This document shows positions 10,721 through 21,236 of a stretch of DNA of 37,657 nt, one piece after another. The notes beneath the pieces are model-generated. The model searched no databases, was not told where the DNA came from, and saw nothing but the letters and a program-made list of their open reading frames with translations. The stretch comes from Nemertoderma westbladi (lineage: Eukaryota > Xenacoelomorpha > Nemertodermatida > Nemertodermatidae). The stretch is taken from assembly GCA_032718475.1 (NCBI GenBank), contig JAUCBJ010004890.1, positions 1 to 37,657 of the forward strand, in the 5' to 3' direction. Every line of letters begins with the position of its first letter. Position 1 is the stretch's first letter. The position numbers and the translations under genes are program-made.

Positions 10721-12115
10721 ATGTATATAAAACATATATTTCTGATTGTCATTATTAGTACTATTCAGTTTGCAGCAGCCCAAGTTGAGAGTTCAGTGTC
10801 CCTATTGAGATCGAGTGTGAGAAAACTTGACGTTGATCTGAAGCAGAAGTTCGCCACTCAGTACCCACCATTGATGAACTCAACAGATAGGCTTGTCGTA
10901 AACGTTGGGTTTAAGCTTGTGAGCATTACGGATGTGAATATTGTCCGTTCCTCGGTGACATTTTCAGGCTGGACTGCCGTATCCTGGAATGATTTTGATC
11001 TAAAGTGGGACCCCAACGATTATTCCGGAGTTTCAGAGATGAAACTGTCGCCCTCTGATATATGGAATCCCGCCGTTACCGTCATGGATATGTTAGAACA
11101 CACAGAAGGCGATACTGTGGATTATATCCTCCTCCATTCATCTGGGAAGATAGAATATTATCAACGATTTAAGATGGAAATTGCACAAGACCATATGAAC
11201 GCAACTTATTTCCCCTATGATTATCAAATAGTTGTGATCCGATTGGCATCCTGGTTGTACAACGAATCACAAGTGTTGCTCCAATGGGATCAATCGATGT
11301 CTAAGATAATGGGCTCTGTGCGTTTCGCTTCTAACGAATGGATTTTGGATTTGAATTGGATCGATGCCACTGGAACAGTAAGTCAAATGAAAGATAAAGC
11401 GGTTTCCTTTACAACGCTGAGTTACGGTATTACCATTCGGAGGGCACCCAAATTTTATTTCAAGATAATCATATTTCCTTCCATGGTTATAAGCGCTATC
11501 ATCCCGTTTGTTTTTCTGCTTCCCCAAGAAGAAGGAGACAGAATTGGTCTTGTTTCTGCGTTATTCTTTGCTCAGCTGTTGAATCTTGTCATGGTGCAGG
11601 AATATGTTCCACCAGCAGGTAAGCCTGTACCTTTATTAAGTGGGCTCTACTATATGAACGTTAACATTACAATTATCACAGTAATTGCTTGTGTCATCCT
11701 TCAGAGAATATACCACATTTTGAACAAATTGGATGAGAAATGTTCCAACAGTGACATTGAGGAAGTTCCTAAGGATGTAGTTGGTAATGGAGAGGACATT
11801 GCTTTGAAACAGCCGAATGGTAATAAAGAACTTAATAAGAAAGGATTATCCGAAGCAACAGTCAAGTTCTTCACATTTCGATGGCGCATTAGGAAAAAGA
11901 AAATCCGGATGTTGATAAAGATAATTAAAATAGTAGATGTGGGTTTGTTTCTTTTCACTGGTATCTTTATCATAGCAGTCAACGTTGATATGATGCGAAA
12001 CTTCTCGGGAGAATCAAATGGAATGGCTCTCTTGGAACAGTTTTTTGCTCATCATGATAAAGACAATGATACAAGCAACAACCCAGAAGTTACTGATGAC
12101 TATGACTACTACTGA
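10721..12115 (+). CDS. Pentameric ligand-gated ion channel (nicotinic-receptor type) without Cys-loop cysteines, copy B
   Basis: A single intronless frame of 464 aa. Residues 1-20 look like a signal peptide (cleavage after FAAA). Residues 21-245 are the ligand-binding beta-sandwich, with the WNDFDLKW and WNPAV blocks seen in nicotinic subunits. Membrane segments are M1 about 246-268, M2 about 275-293, M3 about 304-328 and M4 about 401-422, with a short intracellular loop. The FPYD motif (164-167) is kept. The two cysteines that define the family are replaced by D157 and V171, and there is no cysteine at all before C324 in M3. The GDR sequence before M2 and Glu after it suggest a cation channel; position 9' is Phe rather than Leu. 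Likely ligand unknown. Start chosen because it gives the signal peptide. Confidence 0.93.
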   Translation: MYIKHIFLIVIISTIQFAAAQVESSVSLLRSSVRKLDVDLKQKFATQYPPLMNSTDRLVVNVGFKLVSITDVNIVRSSVTFSGWTAVSWNDFDLKWDPNDYSGVSEMKLSPSDIWNPAVTVMDMLEHTEGDTVDYILLHSSGKIEYYQRFKMEIAQDHMNATYFPYDYQIVVIRLASWLYNESQVLLQWDQSMSKIMGSVRFASNEWILDLNWIDATGTVSQMKDKAVSFTTLSYGITIRRAPKFYFKIIIFPSMVISAIIPFVFLLPQEEGDRIGLVSALFFAQLLNLVMVQEYVPPAGKPVPLLSGLYYMNVNITIITVIACVILQRIYHILNKLDEKCSNSDIEEVPKDVVGNGEDIALKQPNGNKELNKKGLSEATVKFFTFRWRIRKKKIRMLIKIIKIVDVGLFLFTGIFIIAVNVDMMRNFSGESNGMALLEQFFAHHDKDNDTSNNPEVTDDYDYY

Positions 12116-12282
12116 GATAGGAAGTCCCAATACTACGAATTGATTTTTTATAACAGAACTACACCACGAGTTAATTCTAAAACTGTGGTTTTGATTACTG
12201 TAGTAAGGTACTATTATAACCACGGCTTATCCGTTACCGTAGTCTCATGGTTGTGCCAACGCGACTTGTAGGCCTATACATG

Positions 12283-13229
12283 CAAGTTCGTGGGGCTTTC
12301 GAGCAGCACGAGGATCAGTTATGAGATACGAAATATAATTGAGCCATTCTATCACAGAATCGGTATTTAAGAAATTTAACAAAACCGTCAATAAATCAAA
12401 AAAGAGAGGAAAGTTCCTTCCCTTAACCTTTTATCCCCTTTGATCTGCACTCCAACCCAAAGGTCCATTATTGATGGCAGGCAGATATTGACAGCTACCC
12501 AATTTGTTAGAAATAGTAAAACTTACCTTATGTCGATTTAGTATTGATACTGAAATATTATTAAATTAATTTACCAGTTTAATGCCTCTACTAATTTGAA
12601 ATAATCACTAAGCAATCTGTCTGATTCGTATGGCTCCTTACGCTGCCTGTCTTATAGATGTAATTACTCATTGCTCGAGTAGTATAGTAGTGGTGACGTG
12701 TGGGGCGAGCCACGAAGTCCAGGTGAGCCTTTAGCATACAGTAGCAGTACAATTAGTGAGCCGTCGTCGTTGGAAATGTTTGAACGCTAATAAGTCTGTC
12801 AATCATGGATGAAATGGAACCAAACTTTGTACACATGTAGTCTATAAAAACTTCAGAAATTCTACAGAGAAACAGACTTCTGTAGTTCATATGTCTGCCG
12901 CTAGGGGGGAATTGACAGAAACGTAGAAGTATCTGTAATTATAGAACCACAATCAGTTCATCTGAAATTTGGTAGGAGTGACCTATGAACATTGCTTAAG
13001 TAGAAACTAGAAGTCGAATTGACAGAAACTTAAAAGTAGCTGAAATATAACCAATCAGATTCATCTGAAAGTTGGAGTACTGACCTACGATCATTGCTTA
13101 AATAGAACTGGTAGAGACAAGCTAACGAAGTAGTAGACCAAATTTCAAGTACTCGGATTTACAGCTTTCTCGGGTTAACCTTTCTCGCGTTAGCTGAGTC
13201 TCGTGCTGCGCGAAGGCCCCACGAACGTG
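12283..13229. mobile_element. 0.9 kb non-autonomous inverted-repeat element (copy B)
   Basis: Counterpart of 890-1790. Left end 12283-12312 and right end 13200-13229 are inverted repeats with three mismatches. It contains GGGGCGAGCCACGAAGT at about 12705, which is the reverse complement of the right end of the element at 20233-21178, so the two families share sequence. Confidence 0.68.
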
Positions 13230-13997
13230 TACTGATTACCACCAGCCAGGTAATAGCCAGCACGCCATGGAATTAGGGGAGATGCAAGTAGCGTGGAGAG
13301 AAGGGGCATTTTAATAAGTAAATAACGCTTATATTAATTAAAAACACATTTCCTGAAGTAAATCACTTGATCTAATAAATAACAATAATGGAATGGGGTA
13401 TGGGGATTCCAGCTGTATAATTTTTAAGTATCATTATTTATACTAGAAAATAATTAATTTCCATGAAACCGGCAGGGCAGGCGGACAATGCCTTTTTTTT
13501 ACCGAAATTAACTCAATTAACTAATTAACTGCTTTTATCTTAGCTTCTCCAAGGCAATATGCAAAATTAACTTTGAAAATTTCGAAACTTTTCCCAAACA
13601 ACATTGTGTACCAAGTTTGGATAGATTTCATCGAGGATTAGCTGAGTTATTAACGTTTAAATATACGGATCTACAGAACGACAGATCTACAGACACGCCG
13701 ATTGAGATAGTGGTACCCGTATACTACGCTCTCTTACTTTCTTTGCTCTCCCCACAATAATGGAATACAGTAGAGTATTAGGCCTACATGTACTTCATCG
13801 TACAACAATATCCCCACCCCTCCCCATTTGCAATAAACTGAAACTAGTCTACAGTTTTCTTGCGTGTCAATTTATAAAATTTATATAAAGTTATTTAGCT
13901 GGAATTTGATACTAAGTTTTAAGTAACAAAAGAGAGTTGGACACCGAATATCTTCTATGTTTTTTATGATACAGTTAGTTCAGTGTTACTTGGCCAA

Positions 13998-14121
13998 GGG
14001 AGGTCTAAACTACTGGTGCAGGGAGCCTGGGAGGTCTAAACTACTGGTGCAGGGAGCCTGGGCGGTCTAAACTACTGGTGCAGGGAGCCTGGGAGGTCTA
14101 AACTACTGGTGCAGGGAGCCT
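13998..14121. repeat. 31-bp tandem repeat, four units
   Basis: The unit GGGAGGTCTAAACTACTGGT plus GCAGGGAGCCT is present four times, the third with GGGCGG. Copy A has a single unit at the same place, so the expansion (or contraction in A) happened after duplication. Confidence 0.95.
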
Positions 14122-14636
14122 AGAGTTAGATGGAAATGATGGGTGGTTTTTAATCTTGTTTGCAATTTTACTGTAATGGTTATTTTTTTTATCCAAGTTT
14201 TAATAAACCAGAAATGCAGGTCTGTCTTGTGATTCCATATTTCATGGGGTGGGGGTTTCATTACAAGATTATTAACAATCTGAATTTAGTAAACAAATGG
14301 CCGATATGCAGATTCGTAGTAATCCGTATACAATGTTTACTTTCCATCGATACCATCATAACAATATGGGTCCGACAAAAATAATCCAAAATTAGTTTCC
14401 AACTAAAATGCGAAAAAGAAAGATTGAAAAAAACAGAGGAACGCACTAACAGTCTAACTAACAAGTCTCCTTAGCTCACGTCCCATGTTTGTACCTCATG
14501 TTGTGGCCTTCGCTAACTAAAACAATGCTGTAAGGGTTCATTCACTAATACCCGTGAAGTCCATATTATATTGAGACTACCATGTTTAACGAATACCTAT
14601 ATATCCTATACCAATCTCCAACACATTGAATTTCTA

Positions 14637-16597
14637 AGATCAACGGCCACTGCTACCAGTGAGATCGTTGGGCGGCCAACGGACACTGCTACCAGTGAGA
14701 TCTGTGCTTTTCTGGGCAACCAACGGCCACTGCTACCAGTGAGATCTCTGGGCAGCCAACTGTCACTGCTACCAGTGAGATCTCTGGGCAGCCAACGGCC
14801 ACTTCGACCAACAGTGAGATCTCTGGGCAGCCAACGGTCACTGCTACCAGTGAGATCTCTGGGTAGCCAACTGCCACTGCTACCAGTGAGATCTCTGGGC
14901 GGCCAACGGCCACTACTACCAATGAGGTCTCTGGGCAGCCAACGGACAATGCTACCAGTAAGATCTCTGGGCAGCCAACGACCACTGCTACCAGTGAGAT
15001 CTCTGGGCAGCCAACGGCCAGTGCTACCAGTGAGATCTCCGGGCGGACAGCGGCCTCTGCTACCAGTGACATCTCTGGGCAGCCAACAGCCACTGCTACC
15101 AGTGAGATCTCTGGGCAGCCAACGGTCACTGGTACCAGTGAGATCTCTGGGCAGCCAACGGCCACTGCTACCAGTGAGATCTCTGGGCAGCCAACGGCCA
15201 CTGCTACCAGTGAGATCTCTGGGCAGCCAACGGCCACTGCTACCAGTGAGATCTCTGGGCAGCCAACTACCACTGCTACCAGTGAGATCTCTGGGCGGCC
15301 AACGGCCACTACTACCAGTGAGGTCTCTGGGCAGCCAACGGACAATGCTACCAGTAAGATCTCTGGGCAGCCAACGACCACTGCTACCAGTGAGATCTCT
15401 GGGCAGCCAACGGCCAGTTCTACCAGTGAGATCTCCGGGCGGACAGCGGCCTCTGCTACCAGTGACATCTCTGGGCAGCCAACAGCCACTGCTACCAGTG
15501 GGATCTCTGGGCAGCCAACGATCACTGCTATCAGTGAGATCTCTGGGCAGCCAACGACCACTGCTACCAGCAGTGAGACCTCCGGGCAGCCAACGGCCAC
15601 TGCTACCAGTGAGATCTCTGGGTGCCTAACGGCCATTTCTACCAGCAGTGAGAGCTCTGGGCAGCCAACTGCCACTGCTACCAGTGAGATCTCTGTGCAG
15701 CTAACGACCACTGCTACCAGCCACTGCTACCAGTGAGATCTCTGGGCAGTCATCGGCCACTGCTACCAGTGAGATCTCTGGGCAGCCAACTGCCACTGCT
15801 ACCGCCGTACCAGTGAGATCTCTGGGCGGCCAACGGCCACTGCTACCCGTGAGGTCTCTGGGCAGCCAACTGTCACTGATACCAGTGAGATCTCTGGGCA
15901 GCCATCGGCCACTGCTACCAGTGAGATCTCTGGGCAGCCAACGGACAATGCTTCCAGTGAGATTTCTGGGTGCCTAACGGCCACTGCTACCAGCAGTGAG
16001 ATCTCTGGGCAGCCAACTGCCACTGCTACCAGTGAGATCTCTGGGCAGCCAACTGCCACTGCTACCAGTGAGATCTCTGGGCAGCCAACGGCCACTGCCA
16101 CCAGTGAGATCTCGGGGTGGCTAACGGCCACTGCTACCAGTGAGATCTCTGGGTGCCTAACCGCCACTGCTACCAGCAGTGAAACCTCTGGGCAGTCAAC
16201 GGCCACTGCTACCAGTGAGATCTCTGGGCAGCCAACGGCCACTGCTACCAGTGAGCTTTCTTGGGCAGCCAACGGCCACTGCTACCAGTGAGATCTCGGG
16301 GCAGCCAACGTCCACTGCTACCAGTGAGCTTTCTTGGGCAGCCAACGGACACTGCTACAAGTGAGATCTCTGGGCAGCCAACGGCCACTGCTACCATTGA
16401 GATCTCTGGGCAGCCAACGGCCACTGCTACCATTGAGATCTCTGGGCAGCCAACGGCCACTGCTACCAGTGAGATCTCTGGGCAGCCAACGGCCGCTGCT
16501 ACCAGTAGTGAGATCTCGGGGCAGCCAACGTCCACTGCCACCAGTGAGATCTCTGGGCAGCCAACGGACACTGCTACAAGTGAGATCTCTGGACGGC
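14637..16597. repeat. 36-bp minisatellite array B (about 54 units)
   Basis: Same 36-bp unit as array A, on the same strand, with about 16 more units. A block of 11 units (396 bp) beginning at GGCCAACGGCCACTACTACC is repeated at 14901 and 15297 with few changes, including the rare variant GGGCGGACAGCGGCCTCTGC. Open frames of 340-352 codons on both strands are products of the stop-free 36-bp period, not genes. Confidence 0.97.
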
Positions 16598-17056
16598 CGC
16601 AATTCCCCTGTTACAACCCAACCAATGGCAGTTTTCGAATGATGTGGTTTTTAAGATTTTAGAAATATTTAAAAATTTCAACTTTATCACCAGTAGGAAC
16701 CATCTCTTATTTAAGATTTGTCTTTGTTCATGTTGAAGCAATAAAACAAAGTTCGGAATATCTGAAATTATTTTTGATACGATAAACACAATTTAACAAA
16801 AACACAACTAAAAATTTACAAATACTATGTTGAGCAGCGAGCACTGAACAATAATCAAATACCTACTTGGACGAGTATATAGTATAATTTGGTTCACATT
16901 CGACAAACGATTATAATATAATGTCTGACACCAAATAATCCACAAATACCCCAATCCAAAAACCTCAATAACTGTAGAGAAATATTAATTTAAATAAAGA
17001 TAAAGACAATAAAGAATTTATATTAACAGTAATTGTATCGGCTAATAATATTCCAG

Positions 17057-18484
17057 TCAGTTATAATTCTGACGAATCGACGTCGTAAATAGCAACTTAG
17101 AATTCCTCCCGCCTTTCTTTTTCTTACCAGATCGCTGTTTACTGGTGTTGCTAGGGGTATCCATAGCTGCGTCCAAGGCAACAGCTAAAGCCGAGGAGAA
17201 CGAGTCTCTGTAGGTCGGAGGCCTGTCCTCATCCACGATAACATCCGCCTCGTCGTCGGGGATCTGTTCGGTAGATTCCGCGGATTCCTTTATGGATCTC
17301 CGGACAGGCCAAACCGCCAGTTTCGGGGTTTCGTTAACAACTGAAGCGAAACTTCCGGCTGATCCGGGAACACCGGACATTTCGGACACACCCGGAAAAG
17401 TGGACGAGGGAACGCCGGACACCGGAGGCGATTCCAATACCGGAAACAAATCGCTAACAGATCCATCCAATGGGGATCGAGGTCGCATATCCGGGAAGTG
17501 CGATTGGTTGAAAGGAACCGCGGTGGCGCCGGCGTTCTTCCTCTGTTCCTCAGCCACCCGTCGCCGTTCCAAACGTTCCCGCTTCTGCCGGACTTTCCTC
17601 CGTTTGTAGACATCCTCGGCGAACTGTTCCAGCACCGCTGGGGACACCAGCGATGACGTCATCCTGAGCTCGCAGACCGTGAACTCGCAGGTGAGCGGCA
17701 AATGGGCGAGGTAACGCAGACGGACTCGCACCTCCTCCGTCATAGACTTACTCTCCAGCTCTAGGACCTCCGCTTGAATCCGATAGGGGGCGTTACGGAG
17801 ACCGCCGTACTCCCGACTCAACATCTGGGCGCACATCGGGTTCAGGTAGACATGTTGGCCGTCCTCGCTCTGGTAGAAGTAGTAGATATCCTTGGGACCT
17901 TGGGAGCCGCGGTTGGAAGTGCTGCACCCGAGATTCAACTCGTCTTCCACTAAACAATCTTCCAATACACTACGACCATCTACAACATTATCTGCACCAC
18001 TAACAACTTCTTCTACATCGGAATCAGGACAGGAAATCGACTGAGTACTATTATTTAAATCCGGATCGGCATCTGTCTTCACTTCCATTGTCGCCTTGTC
18101 TTCGACTCCTACAACGGTTTCTTCAACCCCGCGGTTGCTCTGTTCCCTTTCCGCTAGCTCTCTCAGTGCCTGCTCTATGAAGCACGTATCCACATTCTCC
18201 GACTCCTCCTCCAGTATCCCCGACAGCTGCCGGAATTCCTCGTCCAGGATCTCACGTTGGACCCGAGTAGCCGAGATCCCGAGTATCTTCCCGAATCGAT
18301 CGACGTCGTCGTCGTCCCCGAGATGAACCCGGAGGGGCACCGGGTTGATCATCCCTCGGGTTCGGCACATTAACACCATCGCCAGGGGTTCCGCAACGCT
18401 CGGACGTCGGGAGTCAACCAGCTGAACGCTCTTTAGGTCCCGACTATAAACGGGGTCGTAGCAGATCGGACATCGACGCCACAC
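17057..18484 (-). CDS. RNF10: E3 ubiquitin-protein ligase RNF10, exon 2 (C-terminal part)
   Basis: The exon starts at GTG (18484) after the acceptor TTATTATCCCAG and ends at a TAA whose last base is 17057. It joins in phase 0 to exon 1 at 19114. It encodes residues 206-680: the last two RING cysteines (C210 and C213 in CPICYDPVYSRDLKSV), a serine/aspartate-rich insert (about 290-390), the RNF10-typical block FYQSEDGQHVYLNP to HLPLTCEFTVCEL (about 406-478), a basic coiled region rich in R, K and E (about 495-520), a linker and a lysine-rich tail (GKKKKGG). Vertebrate RNF10 is known to ubiquitinate 40S ribosomal proteins uS3 and uS5 during translation stress; the same role here is inferred from homology. 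The total of 680 aa is somewhat shorter than the roughly 800 aa of vertebrates. Confidence 0.95.
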   Translation of the reverse strand: MWRRCPICYDPVYSRDLKSVQLVDSRRPSVAEPLAMVLMCRTRGMINPVPLRVHLGDDDDVDRFGKILGISATRVQREILDEEFRQLSGILEEESENVDTCFIEQALRELAEREQSNRGVEETVVGVEDKATMEVKTDADPDLNNSTQSISCPDSDVEEVVSGADNVVDGRSVLEDCLVEDELNLGCSTSNRGSQGPKDIYYFYQSEDGQHVYLNPMCAQMLSREYGGLRNAPYRIQAEVLELESKSMTEEVRVRLRYLAHLPLTCEFTVCELRMTSSLVSPAVLEQFAEDVYKRRKVRQKRERLERRRVAEEQRKNAGATAVPFNQSHFPDMRPRSPLDGSVSDLFPVLESPPVSGVPSSTFPGVSEMSGVPGSAGSFASVVNETPKLAVWPVRRSIKESAESTEQIPDDEADVIVDEDRPPTYRDSFSSALAVALDAAMDTPSNTSKQRSGKKKKGGRNSKLLFTTSIRQNYN

Positions 18485-19113
18485 CTGGGATAATAAATAA
18501 ATATATAAAATACCAAAACTGTTTGGCACCTATTTAGTCGATTAGTTGAGTCCAAATAGTTACTAGTTACGTAAGAGATCAAGATAAAACTTATTGAAAT
18601 AGTTTTGATTTTGTTTGTTATTATTGTTACCTACAGAAACACCTGTCGCACATTTTTCCCGGTAACCCGAAGTCACTTACTGCAATTAATAGTTGTAGAA
18701 GATTCAAAGGGGCAATTATAGTGAACAAGGTTTTTTGGGTATTCCAAACCTAATGGTAGCTAAAGAATATGTATTACAATGACTGCTGTTAATAATTGTA
18801 ATGGAAAATGATAATAAAATGTATTAAAGGATTGGAGTCTACCGTAGTCAAATTACCATTGCTCTGCGGACTAAATAGTCTATACTAATACTATAATATC
18901 GATTGGACCAAAGTTTGTTTACCAAATTTGGGGAAAATCCTACCAAGATCTAATTTGTTGTTTGGTGCTAAGGAAATGGTAAATATGTTAATTGAGAAGG
19001 TTCACCCTGGGTCGATTTTTCCAGATTTTGTGTGTGACATTGCCGGAAATGCCTAGAACAAATACCATAACAAAAGAAAAGGTGTTTAGTGTTCTATCTA
19101 GTTATCTACCCAC
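18485..19113 (-). other. RNF10: RNF10 intron
   Basis: 629 bases with donor AAG^GTGGGT at 19113 and acceptor CCCAG^GTG at 18485. It splits the RING finger between C195 and C210. No gene or clear repeat was seen inside. Confidence 0.92.
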
Positions 19114-19728
19114 CTTATCCCCCAAGGCCAGGTAGTGCAGCACGCAAGGCCAGCAGTAGACATGGCCACAACGTGTCATTTTAGCCGCGATCGGGGGGTA
19201 CAGACATATGGGACAGGAGAGGGGTTCGCCGGGGTTGCGAACTACAACCCGTTCGATCATCTCCCATCCCACCAACGTATCCGGATCAGCCGTCTCAGAG
19301 AACCCAGATTCCTTCACGAGGAACTGACAGTTCGCCTGAATGAAGAAATCCTTGTTGAACTTGGAGCGCCGAGGAATCCTCCAGCGGGGAGCCCCTGGGG
19401 GGTTGCCGAAACAATGCCCGTCCGCGGGGACGTAACTGAATCCCATCAAATGTGTCACGTCAATATTCTTACCGCCCCGCCCGCCTCGTCTACTCGCAAG
19501 GCTCTCCTCTAACGTGGGTTCCACCAGCGATTCCTGGTTACCATGACCACGACCACGTTTACCGGGGTACCCTCCTCCCCAGCCTCGCCTACCGCGCGGC
19601 TTACTCGACCAATCACAGACCGCGGCTCTACTAGCGGAGCGCGGCCATTGGCTGGATCTCGGAGCTGCAACGACGGACTCCGGAATGGCGACTCTCGAGT
19701 TCTGAAACTTCTCCATCTCCTCTCCCAT
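19114..19728 (-). CDS. RNF10: E3 ubiquitin-protein ligase RNF10, exon 1 (N-terminal part with RING)
   Basis: ATG at 19728 opens a frame of 205 codons that ends AAG at the donor GTGGGT. Residues 1-90 are a low-complexity basic region rich in Arg, Gly and Ser. Residues 91-165 hold the RNF10 block HLMGFSYVP ... FNKDFFIQANCQFLV ... ADPDTLVGWE. The RING starts at C172: C172, C175, C187, H189, C192, C195, completed by C210 and C213 in exon 2 (C3HC4 type). A second Met at residue 5 is an alternative start. No upstream exon was recognised, so an extra 5' noncoding exon remains possible. Confidence 0.94.
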
Positions 19729-20232
19729 ACAACGAAAAGTAAAGAAAGTAATAGGCGTAGTAGCGACGAGATTGTGGTAACTTATTCATTTTATTACACT
19801 TAAAACTGCATTGTCTGGACGAAAAAAAATAGAAAATAAAGTTTATACCCGATTAGACTTTTAGAGGATCGCAAACGAAATTTATAAGTCGAAGATAAAT
19901 GAGGTTGTTCTACTGTCCTCCGTGGACAATAGAATACTGGAATAGCGATGTATTTCCGGTTCTGTCTGACTGCAGACTGTTACCACAGCCTGGTAGAGAA
20001 ATATTGCGATTTGTTCAGTCTAATAAATTGCGATAGACCTACCAGTAGAAGATACCGGTAGACAAAGACAAAATTACAGATTAATTAAATTAGGGAGGCT
20101 ACAGAATAATGGATCAATGTACCGTAGCAACAAAGGTACCGGTACAAACAACAGTAAAATGTTTCAGTATTTAATATTTCTGAACTGAACCGTCAGTGGC
20201 TCAGTATCGTATCACAAATAATAACAAACACG
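19729..20232. other. Upstream region of RNF10
   Basis: The stretch is about 500 bases with no coding signal. It presumably includes the RNF10 promoter and 5' UTR (read leftward), but no TATA box or other element could be assigned with confidence. Confidence 0.5.
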
Positions 20233-21068
20233 AAGTGGGGCCTTCGCGCAGCACGTGACTTAATTATACTTAGTTATACATTTCGCCCTCTAGCGGCAGA
20301 CTGGAGGACTCCAGACCGTTTACTGCCCACCAAAGACTCAGGCCGACTTCTACTACATATCTGCTACGTTTCAGCTTGAACGGATCATAAATAACGAGAT
20401 GGGAGAAAGATTTCACTTTCAAACATTTCGCCCTCTAGCGGCAGACTGAAGAACTGCACACGGATTAGCCTTCAATTCAATTCAATTCAATTCCTTCTTT
20501 CAAAGTCACAGCTAATGGTCTAGTACATATCTGCCAAATTTCAGCATAAATGGATTAAAAGCAAAGAAATGGGAGGACATTTAACGTTTAGACATGTGGC
20601 CCTCTAGCAGGAGACTATTGCTCTGATGGTGTCTGAAAGTCTCTCAAACGTCTCAACTTTAGCTCATATTGATACCTACAAATTTTCAACTTGGCAGCTT
20701 TAAATCCGACAAAGTTATTAGCATGTCAAAATCGTAACGACGACAACGATTTCACTTTCAGACCTTTGGCCCTCTAGCGGCAGACTGGAGAACTGCAGAT
20801 GGATTCGCCTCCTTTGAAAGTCACAGCTAATGGTCTAATACATATCTGCCAAGTTTCAGCTTAAACGGATTAAAAGCAAAGAAATGGGAGGGCATTTAAT
20901 GTTTAGACATGTGGCCCTCTAGCGGGAGACCATTGCACTGATGGTGTCTGAAAGTCTCTCAAAAATCTCAACTTTTGCTCATATTGATACCTACAAATTT
21001 TCAACTTGGCAGCTTTAAATCCGACAAAGTTATTAGCATGTCAAAATCGTAACGACGACGACGACGAC

Positions 21069-21100
<32 letters not shown>

Positions 21101-21178
21101 CAACTATTTGCATAAATTGACCCACCCCCTAACAGTGTCAATTCGCTAAGGCTCCGCCAACTTCGTGGCTCGCCCCAC
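20233..21178. mobile_element. Non-autonomous element with tandem core repeats and CGA microsatellite (pearl/Helentron-like organisation)
   Basis: The left end CACGAAGTGGGGCCTTCGCG resembles the terminus of the 0.9 kb elements, and the right end (reverse strand ACTTGTGGGGCGAGCCACGA) matches their interior. In between, core units carrying CCCTCTAGCGGCAGAC recur at about 20286, 20430, 20599, 20769 and 20915, with spacing 145-170. A higher-order period of about 315 is clear from 20499 to 21058. The core ends in a CGA/ACG microsatellite at 21052-21103. Left end, tandem core, microsatellite, right end is the layout known from bivalve pearl and related elements; the assignment is inference. Confidence 0.65.
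21052..21103. repeat. CGA trinucleotide microsatellite
   Basis: About 16 ACG/CGA units with one ACA interruption follow the last core repeat. The first core copy ends in a short version (AACGACGACAACGA) at about 20738, so the microsatellite has grown from the unit end. Confidence 0.95.
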
Positions 21179-21186
21179 AAGTATCC

Positions 21187-21236
21187 ACCGTTGTTATACA
21201 GTAAGTACAGTACTGTACATACTGTATAACAACGGT
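21187..21236. repeat. 50-bp perfect palindrome
   Basis: Arms ACCGTTGTTATACAGTA (21187-21203) and TACTGTATAACAACGGT (21220-21236) are exact reverse complements. The 16-base spacer between them is itself near-palindromic (GTACAGTACTGTAC). It would form a cruciform or a strong hairpin if transcribed. It may be a miniature element remnant. Confidence 0.9.

Larger units (their letters stand above)
11394..16730. repeat. Segmental duplication, copy B
   Basis: Direct copy of 1-6676, beginning inside the receptor gene only because copy A is cut at the window edge. Differences from copy A include an 18-20 bp addition near 12685, an added block near 13290 (AGAAGGGGCATTTTAATAAG), four instead of one 31-bp unit near 14000, loss or absence of the 2.05 kb segment, and a longer minisatellite. 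Confidence 0.93.

Noticed and set aside
14571-15711. Open frames of 340-352 codons on both strands with repeats like VAVAVGCPEISL
   Set aside because: They follow from a stop-free 36-bp unit; several frames and both strands are open at once, and no start context, splice sites or non-repeat domain is present. The same applies to the frames at 5108-6529 and 15799-16662.
19135-19803. Plus-strand open frames opposite RNF10 exon 1
   Set aside because: They are shadows of the GC-rich RNF10 coding strand.
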